NCBI GenBank assembly: GCA_932521025.1
Contig: OW051468.1
Location: forward strand, 4,650,064-4,714,063
DNA from: Oscheius onirici
Taxonomy: Eukaryota > Nematoda > Chromadorea > Rhabditida > Rhabditidae
Reading direction: 5' to 3'
DNA: 64,000 nucleotides
Part shown: positions 1-10,870 of the stretch, piece after piece
How the letters are laid out: each line of letters opens with the position of its first letter
How positions within the stretch are numbered: the stretch's first letter is position 1
Position numbers and translations under genes: made by a program
Notes under the pieces: model-generated
What the model was told of the DNA's origin: nothing
The model's input: only the letters and a program-made list of their open reading frames with translations
Databases searched by the model: none

Positions 1-113
1 ACGAAGAAGAAATCTGGTGAGGCCTGGAGAGGAAGAAGATTAACAAAACAGTCAAATAACTGAAAATTTACGTGAACAACAAAATCAACAAGTTTTAACA
101 AAAACAACGTTTT

Positions 114-3100
114 TTAACTGCTTGAAGTCACTTTTCCGAGAGCTTTTTTCAGCTTGAACTGCTCGCGTTTGCTCAATACTCGACAAATTTCCTTCGTACG
201 AGCCTTCATGTTTTTCGAGCGTTTTTCTTCGAATGCGGCTTCCTGAATTACCATTTTAAGTTAATAAAAAAGGGTTGAAACGAACCTCTTTGGCTCGTTT
301 GGCAAGATATTTTTGTTTGTCCTGATCACGTTTCTTTTCCACGTCCTTGTTTATTGTCTTCAACATGTCCAACATTCTCTTCCGCTTGGCCTCTTCCGGC
401 TCCAGAATCAGAGCCGTGTGCTTGGAAATGAGCTTATTCTGTTCCTTCTTCTCCTTCTCATTGTAGGTCGGCTTCAATTTGAACGGCAGATTCTTCTGCA
501 GCTTGTTCGGCACATAAAGTGGAGCAGATTCGAAATCCTGTCTCTCGATCGGCTTATACAGCGAGTCCTTCTTCTCGGTTGGCTTCAGACCCTGATCGTG
601 ACGAATCTTTCCGACTGTCCGCATTCCAACCCAGACTTCACCCGCCACAAGAAGATGGTCAATTACGGGAGTGTAGAAGCGCGGAATGGGAACAGTCACC
701 CAAGAACGAAGGAATACAATGTCTGAAAAGATTATTTTATAGCAGAAAAAAACGAATATTACGAACCACTCATCAAAATCTTGTCTTCAAAAGTCGCACG
801 GAACCCGCCAATTGGCTCACGTAATCCCTTCTTGATCTGACCACGAATTCCTGAGACAGTTCGAATCGAAGCTCCCTCGAATTTGGCCACTTCCAGCTGC
901 GAATTGAACATTCCTTTGATGAAGGCACTCTTCTTGAAAATCTTCTCCGGATGTCCGACCAGTTTCAGCTTTTTCATAACCTGCGTCGTTTTTTCCAAAT
1001 TCAGGACGGCTCCCGTTCCGACGATTCTATATCCGGGCTAAATTAAGCTTCCTTTAAACAGAAAATGAAGAGAAACTACCGTCTGATCGGAAACGGACTG
1101 AACCGCGAGGAAGCCAGTATTTTGAGCCGTGATCGGGCCCCAGAAGTGGGCATGACAATGCATATGTTCGGGCGTATATTTGAGGAATCGATGACGCATA
1201 TTGTGGTCCTGGATCGAGTAGACGGCCATCGTTTGGAAGCGTCTCCAGCCGCACGAAATGATCAAAGGATCACGCGACTTGAGAATCTTCTCGAACCAGC
1301 GATGACGTTTTATACGGACCTAGAAGCTTCTTTCGAAAAACTACTAAAATGTGTACCTGAACGACTCCCATATTCTGCTCTCCGGTCAGAAGACCTCCGA
1401 GTACGTAAGGAGCTGTCGGATCAAAATTTTCGACGAATTCGCACGGAATGTTGTCCAATTCGATTCGGACATAGCGTCCTGCCCGAAAACCTTCAATCTT
1501 TTCCCGCTCGGCTTCATCCATGCCGTCGAAAATGCTTCTATTCAGCTGGGCCTGCTCTTCCATCTCGTTCTAAATTATTTTAATTTAGGACAAAAAGGCC
1601 AAAAGAAGGTACCTTTAGAGTGTTGTAATACTTTGAAGATTCGTCGTATTCGTCGTTAAACTTCTGCTTCAGCCGAATTTTGTCTTCGGTACGACGTTCT
1701 CTCGCAGCTTTCTCTGCCTTTTCCAGAGCCGACTCTCCCTTTGGACCCTCCTCGTCATCTTCCATATCCATTTTCTCGTCTTCATCATCTTCTTCCTCCT
1801 CATCGGAACCGAGTTCGTCTACAATTTTGTGGAAAAAAACAGGATTCCAAACCTTTCAGTTCCTTTTCTTCCTGGTCTTCTTCCGTCCAATTTCCGGTCA
1901 CAAAACAGTTTTGAATCGAGGTTCGGACTTCTTCGTCAGTCCAATCCAGGGTGGTGTTTGACGTCGAAGCCATTTCTCCGTAATAGAAGCCGTCTTCCTG
2001 ATCCCAGACCTTCTTTCTCGCCTGCTTCCTGATGGTAAACAGTCCTTCGGCTAGACTCTCTTCGTGCACAGGTTCCACCTCATCAGAAGCATCTAAAACA
2101 GTGCTTTCGGCAGAAGGTTGAGCTCTTACCATTACTGTAGATGAGTTTCATCCAGTTCAGCCGTGTCTGCTTCTTTGGATTATACTGTTCCATCGCCTTT
2201 TTGGCCAATCCGCCCCAATCATCATTGAAGTCCGTCAATTTGAGTTCTTTTCCTTCCTGTGGCTCATCATATTCTTCGTCACTCTCGTCACTGTCGAATT
2301 TGAACTTTCCATAGTTTTCCCGATGTTCTTTCTCCTCGTCCGATTCTTGCTCGACCCCAAAGTTCATCTCGCTAGTTTTTTCATCATCCTCGTCCATCGT
2401 TTCATCGTCATCTTCGAAATTGTCAAGATCACGATTCTCATCCAGGTCATCCACATTGATAGGGGCAGAATTGCCCAAAAGACGAAGTTTAGCTCCTTCC
2501 ATCTTCTCATCCAAGGTACTTTTCACCTTTTCCAGCCCTTCCACAAGTTCGTGTCGTTTTTTCTAGATTTTTTTTGTCAATTAGGCAAAAATTCTACTTA
2601 CTTGATAGCTCTGAACGCCTTTGGCTTCAATGTAGATGGCGTCTTTGTCGTAGACAATTCCTCCAAGGCCGGAGAAAGGCGCGTAAACTACTCGTTCCTG
2701 AAAAATGTTATTAGTTTTCTATTGAACTAAAAGCAACCTGTTCATTTAGTGCTCGTTTTTTTCTTTCCTCTGGAAGCGGACAGGGATCGGGAATGCTGGT
2801 AACTTCTTTGATTCGCATATCTCCGACTCCGGGAATGTGAACGGCCGAATGATTTTTCAAATGAGCTCCATGAACCCAGCCATACAGACACAGAGAGCGG
2901 TCAGCAACGGGATTATCTCGAAGAATTTCCGGGTCCGTGACATCTTCGTAACGATCACAGAGAACATACGGATGAGCATCTTTCCAAACTATCGGGCGGA
3001 ATTTTGTGACGGAGATGAAGCGAACCAAGTTGTGAAGTTCGTTTTTCTTGTAGCTGTCGTGGATCGTTCCGGTCAAATAGAACAGCTTCGCTCCTTGATA

Positions 3101-3905
3101 GAGCTCCGTCCAGAAGCGATGCTTCATGATTTTTTTCGTCTTATTCACCTAAAATTTGATAGTTACGTAATTTAGAAAAGTGTAACCTTGGAGATACCGT
3201 CGATCAGGTCCAGATGGTTCAAGACGCCCATGATTCTGGGCATTCCATGGACTTGGCAAATATTGAGGAATTCGAACGTCTCCATTTCAAAGCCATAAGA
3301 GGCGTCGACCATCAGAAGGACGAGATCTGCTACCTTGGCCACGTCGATCATGTGATTAATGTCGTTTTTGACCTCAATAAATTGAACTCGTCGCTGTTTT
3401 CCGGTGACGATTGTGACGGGACCTGTAATAAACATATATATTTTCAGGAACGATGAAAAGTGATTACCTTTGAGTTCTCCGAACCCGGTTCTTAAATAGT
3501 ATTTGACCAATCCTCGAAGAAGAGTCGTCTTCCCTACCTTGCTTGGTCCGACAATGGCCACGATAATTGGTGGGGGAAGTACGGGCTTCCTATCCATTAT
3601 CAGAATGTGCTTCTTTCGTTCATTGAGATCGGCAGCTCTGAAGAGACGTTCAATGGATAAGGTAAACTTTGTTAATAACAAAGTTTACCTTCGGATGGCC
3701 TTCCCGGCTGTGACGGCGGAACTGAAGGCAAAAGCTTTGGCATTGTTTCCTGTTACTTTGTTAGCCTCGTTGTCTCTTTTAGCCTTTCCTCCCTTTTTGT
3801 GTACTGAAAATGTGAAATTGTTAGAAAATCCTAAAACAAACCTCGGTGAAGTTTGTTCTTTTGGCTCTCAAAAGCCGCTGTACCTCCAGCTCGAGGTGGA
3901 GCCAT
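114..3905 (-). CDS. bms1: BMS1 ribosome-biogenesis GTPase
   Basis: Nucleolar GTPase that, with RCL1, acts in early 40S (SSU processome) maturation. The start is at 3905 (MAPPRAGG); exon 1 is 3842-3905, exon 2 3689-3803 and exon 3 3468-3637. Exon 3 carries the P-loop GPSKVGKT after a PPPIIVAIV strand, and exon 4 begins GPVTIVTGK. Further on come [23 protein letters not shown] and [18 protein letters not shown], both characteristic of BMS1/TSR1. The middle is acidic (Asp/Glu tracts around 2100-2450) and the C-terminus is lysine-rich, ending at the stop 114-116. About 15 short introns interrupt it. The protein is roughly 1,000 residues, somewhat shorter than yeast or human BMS1, mainly in the acidic linker. 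TSR1 is the main alternative, but the complete P-loop favours BMS1. The intron between exons 2 and 3 contains a palindrome over its 5' splice site. Confidence 0.92.
3659..3691. repeat. Perfect 33-nt palindrome over a BMS1 5' splice site
   Basis: Two 16-nt arms (aaggtaaactttgtta and its reverse complement) around a single central base. The minus-strand donor of the 51-nt BMS1 intron at 3638-3688 lies inside the right arm, so the pre-mRNA could fold the splice site into a hairpin. Confidence 0.85.
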
Positions 3906-4299
3906 TCTGAAAAGTAAATACTTTCGAAGGAAACGTAAGATTTAGAAGACGTTAAAATTCAACTTTTGACGTTCAAGAGCGAGGAGCTCTCCGTGGTGGT
4001 AAAAATAGTACGCAATGGAAACAAATCCATTTAATAAAAAACAAGGTGACGATGGGCTGGACGATTGTTTATTATGTACTGAACAATATACTTGGGCACG
4101 AGCCGAAATTTTTCGGCTCGAGCCGGCTCGACGGGGTAGGGCGAGCCGAGCCGGCTCAAGCCTAAAGAAAAATGGAAATTTTACAAAATTCTAAAAGCGA
4201 TTCCCATTTTTAATAGAAGTTGTGTTATAGCTCCAGAGAAACAAAGTTATAGTAGATAAAAAATACAGTGTGTTTGTCAAGTCATGTCAAAACTTATCC

Positions 4300-4655
4300 A
4301 GTCTAAAGTAGAAGTTCATGACTTCGCTCTATCACGGAGCCCTAGTTGTGATTTCCTTTTCGCTCCTCCTTTCTTACTCTCCTCCAGTTACTCTCCCTGA
4401 CCCTCCAAAGAAACTACCGAATTTGTATTAGAACCCGCTCCCTCCTTAGCCTAATTTCAAAATGTAGGACCTGAACGGGCCGCCCGGCTCTATCTTTAGT
4501 GAGTCTCAGTCCTACTGTCCTTCCCATCTCCCCTTGTATTTCTGTCCCAGTCGACCTTCCAGACTTGCTTTAGAATTAGAGCTTCAGACACACACATAGA
4601 CAAACACGCACAGGCTTGGGAGCAATTTAAAATAGATCGAGAAAAGGGTCCGGAC
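4300..4655. repeat. Dispersed pyrimidine-rich repeat, copy A
   Basis: Diverged copy of a dispersed family also present at 8585-9035 and 63238-63660. Shared landmarks are cttcgctct.tcacggagcc, ctccctgaccctccaaagaa, a block around aatgtaggacctgaac, and a CA-rich 3' part (acacacacatagacaaacac). There is no coding potential. The rest of 3906-4800 holds no gene I can support. Confidence 0.7.
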
Positions 4656-4807
4656 ACTCGCTTTAAATCAAAGTGAAATTGTTGATTTTTTCCACGTGTT
4701 AGTTCTTTGTTTGAATAAATGGCCTCATAAATGAATGTAAAACGCGTAAAGCAACAGTATTCAACGAAATTGGGCGATTTGAAGCCATTTTGGTCATATT
4801 TTAATCA

Positions 4808-4882
4808 AACTCTCGATATAGGAGAATTCACCAAATAGGAGACTTTTTTCGTGCAAAAGTCGAGTCTCCTATATCGAGAGTT
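4808..4882. repeat. 75-bp hairpin element with perfect 17-nt arms
   Basis: Arms 4808-4824 (aactctcgatataggag) and 4866-4882 are exact reverse complements around a 41-nt loop. It ends six bases before the next inverted-repeat element. Probably a tiny MITE-like element or a fragment of one. Confidence 0.75.
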
Positions 4883-4887
4883 GACTG

Positions 4888-6157
4888 TAGTTTGTTCAGC
4901 AGCTCAGCGGAAAAAGCATCGCCGCTATGTAATTCGTGACGGGAACCACGGGGGCAGTCCTTTAACCCATTGCAACCGGATTCAGTGCTTTTTAGCAGCA
5001 TTTTTTTTGAGCTTTTTCTCTTCATTCCCTCGATTATCATCTCGTACATTACGGGAAAAACTACGTTTTGAGCGTTTGGCAGGAGAACGCTTCATTCGGA
5101 TTTCGTATCAGACAATGTGGGATATAATGACAAACGAATGGCATGCTGGATCACAAGGCAGGAAAAGATAAACGGAAAAGACTATGAAATTAAAACTATG
5201 AAAGCCTAAGAAGAATGCACAGTATCGGCTCATAATGGTGAGGAAACGGCGTGTAGACGGCTCAGTGAGACAACTGTCGATGGTATTCAGGACAAAGCAG
5301 AAGAATTCGGCTCTGCTTCGCAAACAAACATCTCTGGGGTCGTAGGGAGCGGATGGAAAGTTGAATTGAGAAGTTTGAAATGGGCTAGCCGTGGAAGTCT
5401 TTATGAGTGAAGAATTCGGTGTTATTGATCAGAGAATCGGCCTTGTAGTGAGCGACATTGGCTGCGAGACGCTAGACCTCGTCCAGCAGGATTTTTGCCA
5501 ACTTGATTGACGGATCTGTAAAGACACATAGAAAATTGTTTAACTTGCCTATTTCCCGTGGAATTCTGTCGCAAACAGCCTTCTTTGCATCCGAATCCCG
5601 TCTTCTGTGAGTCTCCGACCTTTTGTGGTGGTTTTGAATTCGCGCCGTTGTTTTGATCGTCGAGCTGCGACTTTCGCAAACGTGTAAACTGTAGGGTGGG
5701 CGGGGGGACGAAAAACGAAAAGCAGGAATGACTTTTTGGATTTGCCAGCCGCCTTTGCGGCTGCAAAGTACCGTATCCCGCCGAATCTCGGCGGGACCTT
5801 CATTCAGCGTCCACTCCTTTAGCCACCCGCTCAAAACATCACTTTTTTTGCTGTTATCTATAGATTCCTTCTACCGGTAGACTGAGGACAACAAGGAGAT
5901 CACCGATAGAAGGCCAATGTGTTACAAGCATGGTGCCATGTAGGCTCGTGGACACAGTTGAAGGGGCGCATACCCGTTTGTTCGTTCGACAAAACGAAGA
6001 TAAAATGAGAAAACTTGATGGAAAAGGATGAAAACCCATAAAAATGCTGCTAAAAACACTAAATCTGGCTGTAATGGGTTAAAGGACTGTCCCCCGTGGT
6101 TCCCGTCACGAATTTCATAACGGCGACGCTTTTTCCGCTGTGCTGCTGAACAAACTA
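4888..6157. mobile_element. 1.27-kb element with long terminal inverted repeats
   Basis: About 170 bp at 4890-5060 recurs in reverse orientation at about 5990-6155. Both start gtttgttcagcagc and share the segment gaattcgtgacgggaacc or its close variant, with scattered mismatches. Both outer ends are bordered by TA, as expected for a Tc1/mariner-like target site. The interior (about 5100-5900) has short open frames but no recognisable transposase. Minus-strand frames around 5470-5830 look coding-like only in patches and I could not connect them into a gene. Best read as an old non-autonomous DNA transposon or foldback element. Confidence 0.65.
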
Positions 6158-6509
6158 TGTTGCAGTTCAAATTGACCAGAACTCGAATATTTTTCGTTTT
6201 TTGACCAATTTTTCCATATTTTTGTTATTTTTTATATCAAAACACATAGATTAATTTTTTCCTCGTCGTTTAAGACCAAAATCGCCAGAATATATGGGGG
6301 TAAATGCTTAGAAAAACGTCAAATGACCAAAAAGGGCTCGTGAAACTGTTTTCACTTGTATTTTTCCACAATTTTTTGGCCGTTTTGTATTAAAATGTTC
6401 GAAATATGTTATTCTACAATCATAAAAGAAAATAAAAACAAAAAAAACACCAAAAATGCAGATAAAAATCGAAAAAAAAGCTTTTCTGGTCAATTTGAAC
6501 TGCAACATA
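6156..6509. mobile_element. MITE with 24-bp perfect terminal inverted repeats
   Basis: The termini tgttgcagttcaaattgacc.. at 6158 and its exact complement ending at 6507 are flanked by TA on both sides, giving a 350-bp AT-rich non-coding element. Its left TA is also the right TA of the neighbouring long inverted-repeat element. A diverged relative lies at 20104-20456. Beyond it, 6510-7023 holds no supported gene. Confidence 0.75.
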
Positions 6510-7023
6510 TATAAGGGGCCTAATATCACTCTTGCAGTTTATATAGACTGTAAAAAAACCTGAAAGACCTTCTCGGAACGTAGACAGCGTAAAACTTGAG
6601 AACAGCGGAAAATAGAACAGGGAAAAGAGGGGTTAGGGACTTTTCTTAAAAAAAAATTATAGGAAAATTTTTCTAAAAAAAGTGGCGTTACTTCGACCGT
6701 GAATTTTCTTAGAAATTTTTTCTAAGAAAGTCCCTAACCCAACGGACAATCTTTGGAGATTGGCCTAAATGTCTGCGCCTTTATAAACAGAGCTTTCTCG
6801 GACCGACTATAAAAGGTGACCAACTATAAAAGGAGCCGTATTTATTCACAGGGTTACGTATAGAAAATGGCAAAATATTCGGATAGTACAAACTTATACA
6901 AACGATTCTGTCAATGTGAGGAGAGGGGAAGGGAAGAGAGGTGGTGTTCCAGTAGGTCGAGGCAAGGCGTGGATGGGAGTCCCGAGGTCTATATTGGAGA
7001 AATTGGTCTGAATGTACTCATTT

Positions 7024-8269
7024 TCAGAGAATAAGGAGGTGCAAACGAACCGCATCGGGAGGAACGTCGTAAATTCGGGTCTCGTCCCGGTAGAGAAGTG
7101 ACGAGGACGATATGAGAACCGGCACGACACCGTTTGGACGAAACGTGGGCAGAGGAAAGCCGGTGGTAGCTGAAACGGGGTGATTTTTAGAATGCTGAGA
7201 GAACAGTAAAAAGACAAAACAAGCTTACAGCGTGCAATTTCAGCCTGACCCAGAAAAGTCGGGCGATTATTCCTACTATTGATGGGAGGAGAACTTGTAG
7301 AGGAAGAAGAGGAGCCGGGAGAATCACTGGCGTGCAAAGAACCGCCAGGCTGAAAATAACTTCGTTGTTTGGAAAAGCAAGACGAACCGAAATCATGTTG
7401 GGATTGATATTGACATCAGCGAGTGGAACATGTAGTCGATTATTCTCATCGTGTACGCAGCAGCAGAACATGCTCTAAATATGGAATTAACAGAGAAATC
7501 AGAAAGTCTTTACCGCTAATTTGCTCATGAATGGCCTCCTCTCCGATCTGCGGCTGTACTCTAATTGGTCAATGATGAAGACTAGCTGAAAGCCTTGTTG
7601 TGGCAAGCGAGAAAACTTGGGAAACCTTGTGGTGAGCTTGCCATATACGGAACTGCTGATAATGAAAGCACAGAGTGAGCAGATACCAGATGACGATCAC
7701 TGAGGCAATGATGAAGGCCATTCCTAGCATTACTAAGATCTCTGAAATGTACGTTTGAAAAATTGTGAGAGTAGTATCATACCTCCAGTGACTCCCGATT
7801 CTGGAGAATTGGTTAGATTTTCACGGGACGATTTGATGCAAAAGTAGATCATGAGAGCTGCGACCGGTGTGAACGTCGAAATAGAAAAGAGGTCGCCCGG
7901 AAGACTACGAAGTCCTTTGTCGTTCCATCCTCTTAGGCGGAAGTAGGCACAAATTGTCTGGTTCTTCCTGTAAAATCCGTTGATTTGAAGTTGAGAACAA
8001 TACGAACGTTCCGTATTGAAAACGGAAGCTGCAAATCTCGCAGCGGGTAGTTCTTGAGGTGTAGAGCCAATGTTCAAGGCAGCTCTTGTGATACAATCCC
8101 ATGGTTCCTCTGAAAAAGGCTCGAAATATGGCCAAAAAGTGCCTTACTTGCAATGACAGGGGGAAATCAGCGGTTCGCCTCCCGTCTTGCCCAAATATGG
8201 AATTGAAGACTCGCCACAGAGACATACTCGACAGACCGCTGGTCCGAATGAAGAGTCATCTGCTGACAT
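7024..8269 (-). CDS. MARCH-family RING-CH membrane E3 ubiquitin ligase
   Basis: Predicted membrane-bound E3 ligase. Exon 1 (8148-8269) starts MSADDSS and carries the first half of the RING-CH finger (CRVCLCGE, then SPCHCK). Exon 2 begins at 8109 with GTMGLYHKSCLEHWL and CEICSFRFQ. Together they give the C4HC3 order of MARCH proteins. A conserved GD..F....FTPVAA segment leads into two predicted membrane helices (ALMIYF region, then ILVMLGMAFIIASVIVIWYLL), followed by FHYQQFRIWQ, as in MARCH2/MARCH3. The C-terminal tail is Ser/Pro-rich and ends YDVPPDAVRLHLLIL at the stop 7024-7026. The tail is longer than in vertebrate MARCH2/3. An AG acceptor lies 14 nt upstream of the ATG (tatcgcatattttcag), suggesting a 5'UTR intron or trans-splicing. 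Assignment to the family is firm; the exact orthologue is not. Confidence 0.85.
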
Positions 8270-8584
8270 CCTTATTTCTTCATCAGCCTGAAAATATGCG
8301 ATACAACGGGTGAAACATGCCAAATTATTGTGAGAAAGTGATTTCGCTTGATTGGATTCGTGCGTACACTGATTTCACATAAGAGCTACGAAAAAAATAG
8401 ATTGCTCGACTGATTGAAATATGCCGATACGGAAACCAAGCAGACAGTGAATCCAAAAAATGCTCGTTTGCTCTTTCGCGCGCATTCCTACAGTATACCG
8501 ATATTCCTGTTTGTGCTTCGAGACCAGTGTTCAAAAAGAATTTCGTTGGAAAGGACACAACAAACCTTCAGATCTCGAAGTTTT

Positions 8585-9035
8585 TATTTACAAGGTTGGC
8601 AACGCCCTTCCAGGGCTAAAGTAGAAATTCATGACTTCGCTCTGTCGCGGAGCCCTAGTAGTGGTTTCCCTTTCATTCTTTCATTGTTACTCACCTCCAG
8701 TCACCCTCCCTGACCCTCCAAAGAAACTACCGAAATTGTATTAAAACCCACTCCCTCCCAAGCCTAATTTCAAAATGTAGGACCTGAACAGTTCGCTCGG
8801 CCTGTTCTTAGCTTTAGTGAGTCTCAGTCTTACTGTCCCTTCCCTTCTTCCCTTGTCACTCTGTTCCAGTCACGCCCTGTCCCTCCAAAGAAACTATCAA
8901 ACTCATAAGAAACCTTTGCGCACTTGCTTTTCCTGTCGCGACTTGTTTAAACTAATTTGCGCACAAAGCTCCCCTCCTTATTCTCAATTAGAGCTTCAGA
9001 CAAACACACACAGAGACGCGAGAGCATTTTTAAGT
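8585..9035. repeat. Dispersed pyrimidine-rich repeat, copy B
   Basis: Starts caaggttggcaacgcccttc, exactly as copy C at 63240, and runs through the same CT-rich landmarks to acacacacagagacgcgaga. The end contains cgcacaaagctcccctcctt, which recurs inverted in ETF-beta intron 1. Non-coding. Confidence 0.8.
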
Positions 9036-9209
9036 GGATTTCGTCAATAATCATAGATGGTGGTAAGAGAGCATCAGAATAGTATAAAACAATATGGCAT
9101 AGAGGAAGGAGGAGTGAAATGAGAAAGCTACCGAGGTAGACAACAAGAGGAGTACTAAAATAACAGTTCAAACATTAAAATTCGGTTGTTCAGATGAGGG
9201 TCAGACGAG

Positions 9210-10704
9210 ATGGAAACCAAGGAAAGGTCAAGAAGATATCAGAAGAAGAAACAAGAAAAGGATCAAGTCAAGGAGGAAGCTAACAATAAGAGAACAAAAG
9301 AACATTTTGACACATCTTTATTAGATTGTCACTCTACTTAGGGGCAAAGTAGGCGGACTGGGCTCCTCCTCCTCCAGCGCAGCCACCAGCTCCAGATCCA
9401 GTTCCCAGGTAGACGGATTGGCCGGGAATTCCACCAGCAGCAGTTCCAGACGTCTTCGGAGCAGACGTTCCGCCAGTTCCAGGAGCACTGAAGTAGCACG
9501 ACTGGTTTCCAGCTCCTCCTCCACCAGTGACGCCGAAGTAGGCCGAAGTAGCTCCACCACCACCAGATCATGGGGGAAGTGGCAGCAGCAGGAGTCGAGG
9601 AACCAGAAGGGATCGGGGCTCCAACGGCAGTCATAGTCGAGCGTCCAGGAGCAGCACCGACGGCAGTCATAGTGGAAGAACCAGTGGGAATTCCTCCGAC
9701 GGCAGTCATAGTGGAAGAACCAGTGGGAATTCCTCCGACGGCGGTCATCGTGGAAGATCCAGTGGGAATTCCTCCGACGGCGGTCATGGTGGATCCTCCG
9801 ATCGGGGCACCTCCGACGGCAGTCATCGTGGAAGAAGCAGCAGGAAGGCCACCGATTGCGGTCATCGTAGAAGATCCGGTCGGGGCTCCGACAGCAGTCA
9901 TGGTAGATCTGCCAGCGGCTGGAGCGGCTCCGACAGCAGTCATGGTAGAAGACTGTCCTCCGGGGATTCCACTAACAGCAGTCATCGTAGACGAGCCGGA
10001 AGGAACAGCAGGAGCATTGACGGCGAAGTATTCGGCCTGGTTCGCAGCTCCACTGCCACCAGAGACTCCAAAGTAGGCCGACTGGTTGCCAGCTCCTCCT
10101 CCTCCACCAGCAACGCCGAAGTAGGCCGATTGCTGTCCAGCTCCTCCAGACGGGCCGACGGATGGCTTCGGGGTAGAGCTACCAGCAGGCGTTCCTCCGA
10201 CTCCGAAGTAGGCCGATTGTTGTCCAGCTCCTCCAGCACCAGCTCCCAGACCGAGGTAGGCAGACGTCATCCCAGCAGTCGATCGACGTTGAATGGCTCT
10301 TCTCGAGAAGACTCCTTATATACCAACGTTTCTGACAATTTAAAGTCTAAGTTCAAGTTGTTTTTGCAGAGATTAGAGTGAGTCTTTGCTATGTTTGAAG
10401 GTTATTACATTAGTTATTACAGTACCATTACTGTAAGCAGACAAATCGGAAGCAAACATGTTCTGACTTGTTAGACGAGCCAAAGTGCTATGAAAGTTTG
10501 TTCTTGGTCGGTCTCTGTCTCCGGGTTTCTTTCTGTTTTTCACACCTTCAACATACAGCATGAATAAAATAATTTATTGAACACATAGAACAGGGAAAGA
10601 GTGAGAAGTTTTCAACTTACAGGGGGAAAATCACACGTAATGGACATTGCTTGTGCGCGGGAGTTTGGATTATGCGCAGAAGGCGAAGGCTTTTTGATCA
10701 CAGA
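9210..10704 (-). repeat. Left arm of 1.5-kb inverted duplication (SSQ)
   Basis: Reverse complement of 18540-19990 with very few differences over the whole length. It covers the SSQ gene, its promoter, its 3' flank, and at the inner end the presumed ESRP 3'UTR, including an AATAAA on the minus strand near 10571-10582. Homology stops around 9210 and 10704. Confidence 0.9.
9338..10270 (-). pseudogene. SSQ-like sperm-specific protein, frameshifted copy
   Basis: Intronless gene for a Gly/Ala/Ser/Thr-rich protein: SAYFGV repeats at both ends and STMTAVGG(A/I)P-type repeats in the middle. This is the composition I associate with the Caenorhabditis SSQ family, expressed in sperm. It starts MTSAYLGLGAG, identical to the plus-strand copy, and carries three GGIPTGS units instead of two. 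After AAATSP (about 9575) one extra base shifts the frame, so the C-terminal SAYFGV/SVYLG part is read out of frame (Trp/Arg-rich) to a nearby stop. The original frame downstream is otherwise preserved and would end in the same ..FAPK. It could be a recent pseudogene, a functional alternative C-terminus, or a base-calling error in a repetitive region. Confidence 0.8.
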
Positions 10705-10870
10705 ACTTTTTTCTTCACAAACCTTCGGAAACAATTTGGAATTATAAATGCGACTGGGCGTCCAAATGACGCATAATCGGCAAGAGAGAAAGAATACGGT
10801 AGCAGGAGAGTGACTACTAGCCGAGAATACTTTAGAATAAAGAATCTGGAATGAACGGGTCGGGGTCCTT

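Noticed and set aside
5472-5834. Minus-strand frames containing DPSIKLAKILLDEV and LAANVAHYKADSL-like stretches
   Set aside because: Looks partly coding, but there is an in-frame stop, no splice-consistent extension, and it lies inside a repeat element.
9570-10076. 168-residue Val/Ala/Pro repeat frame opposite the SSQ gene (EPVGIPPTAVIVE units)
   Set aside because: Antisense shadow of the SSQ repeats; the same shadow appears at the other copy.
10373-10561. 62-residue open frame MLYVEGVKNRKKPGDRD.., identical in the right arm at 18682-18870
   Set aside because: Identity is explained by the inverted duplication. It overlaps the presumed ESRP 3'UTR and SSQ upstream region, and shows no domain, so I do not call it a gene.
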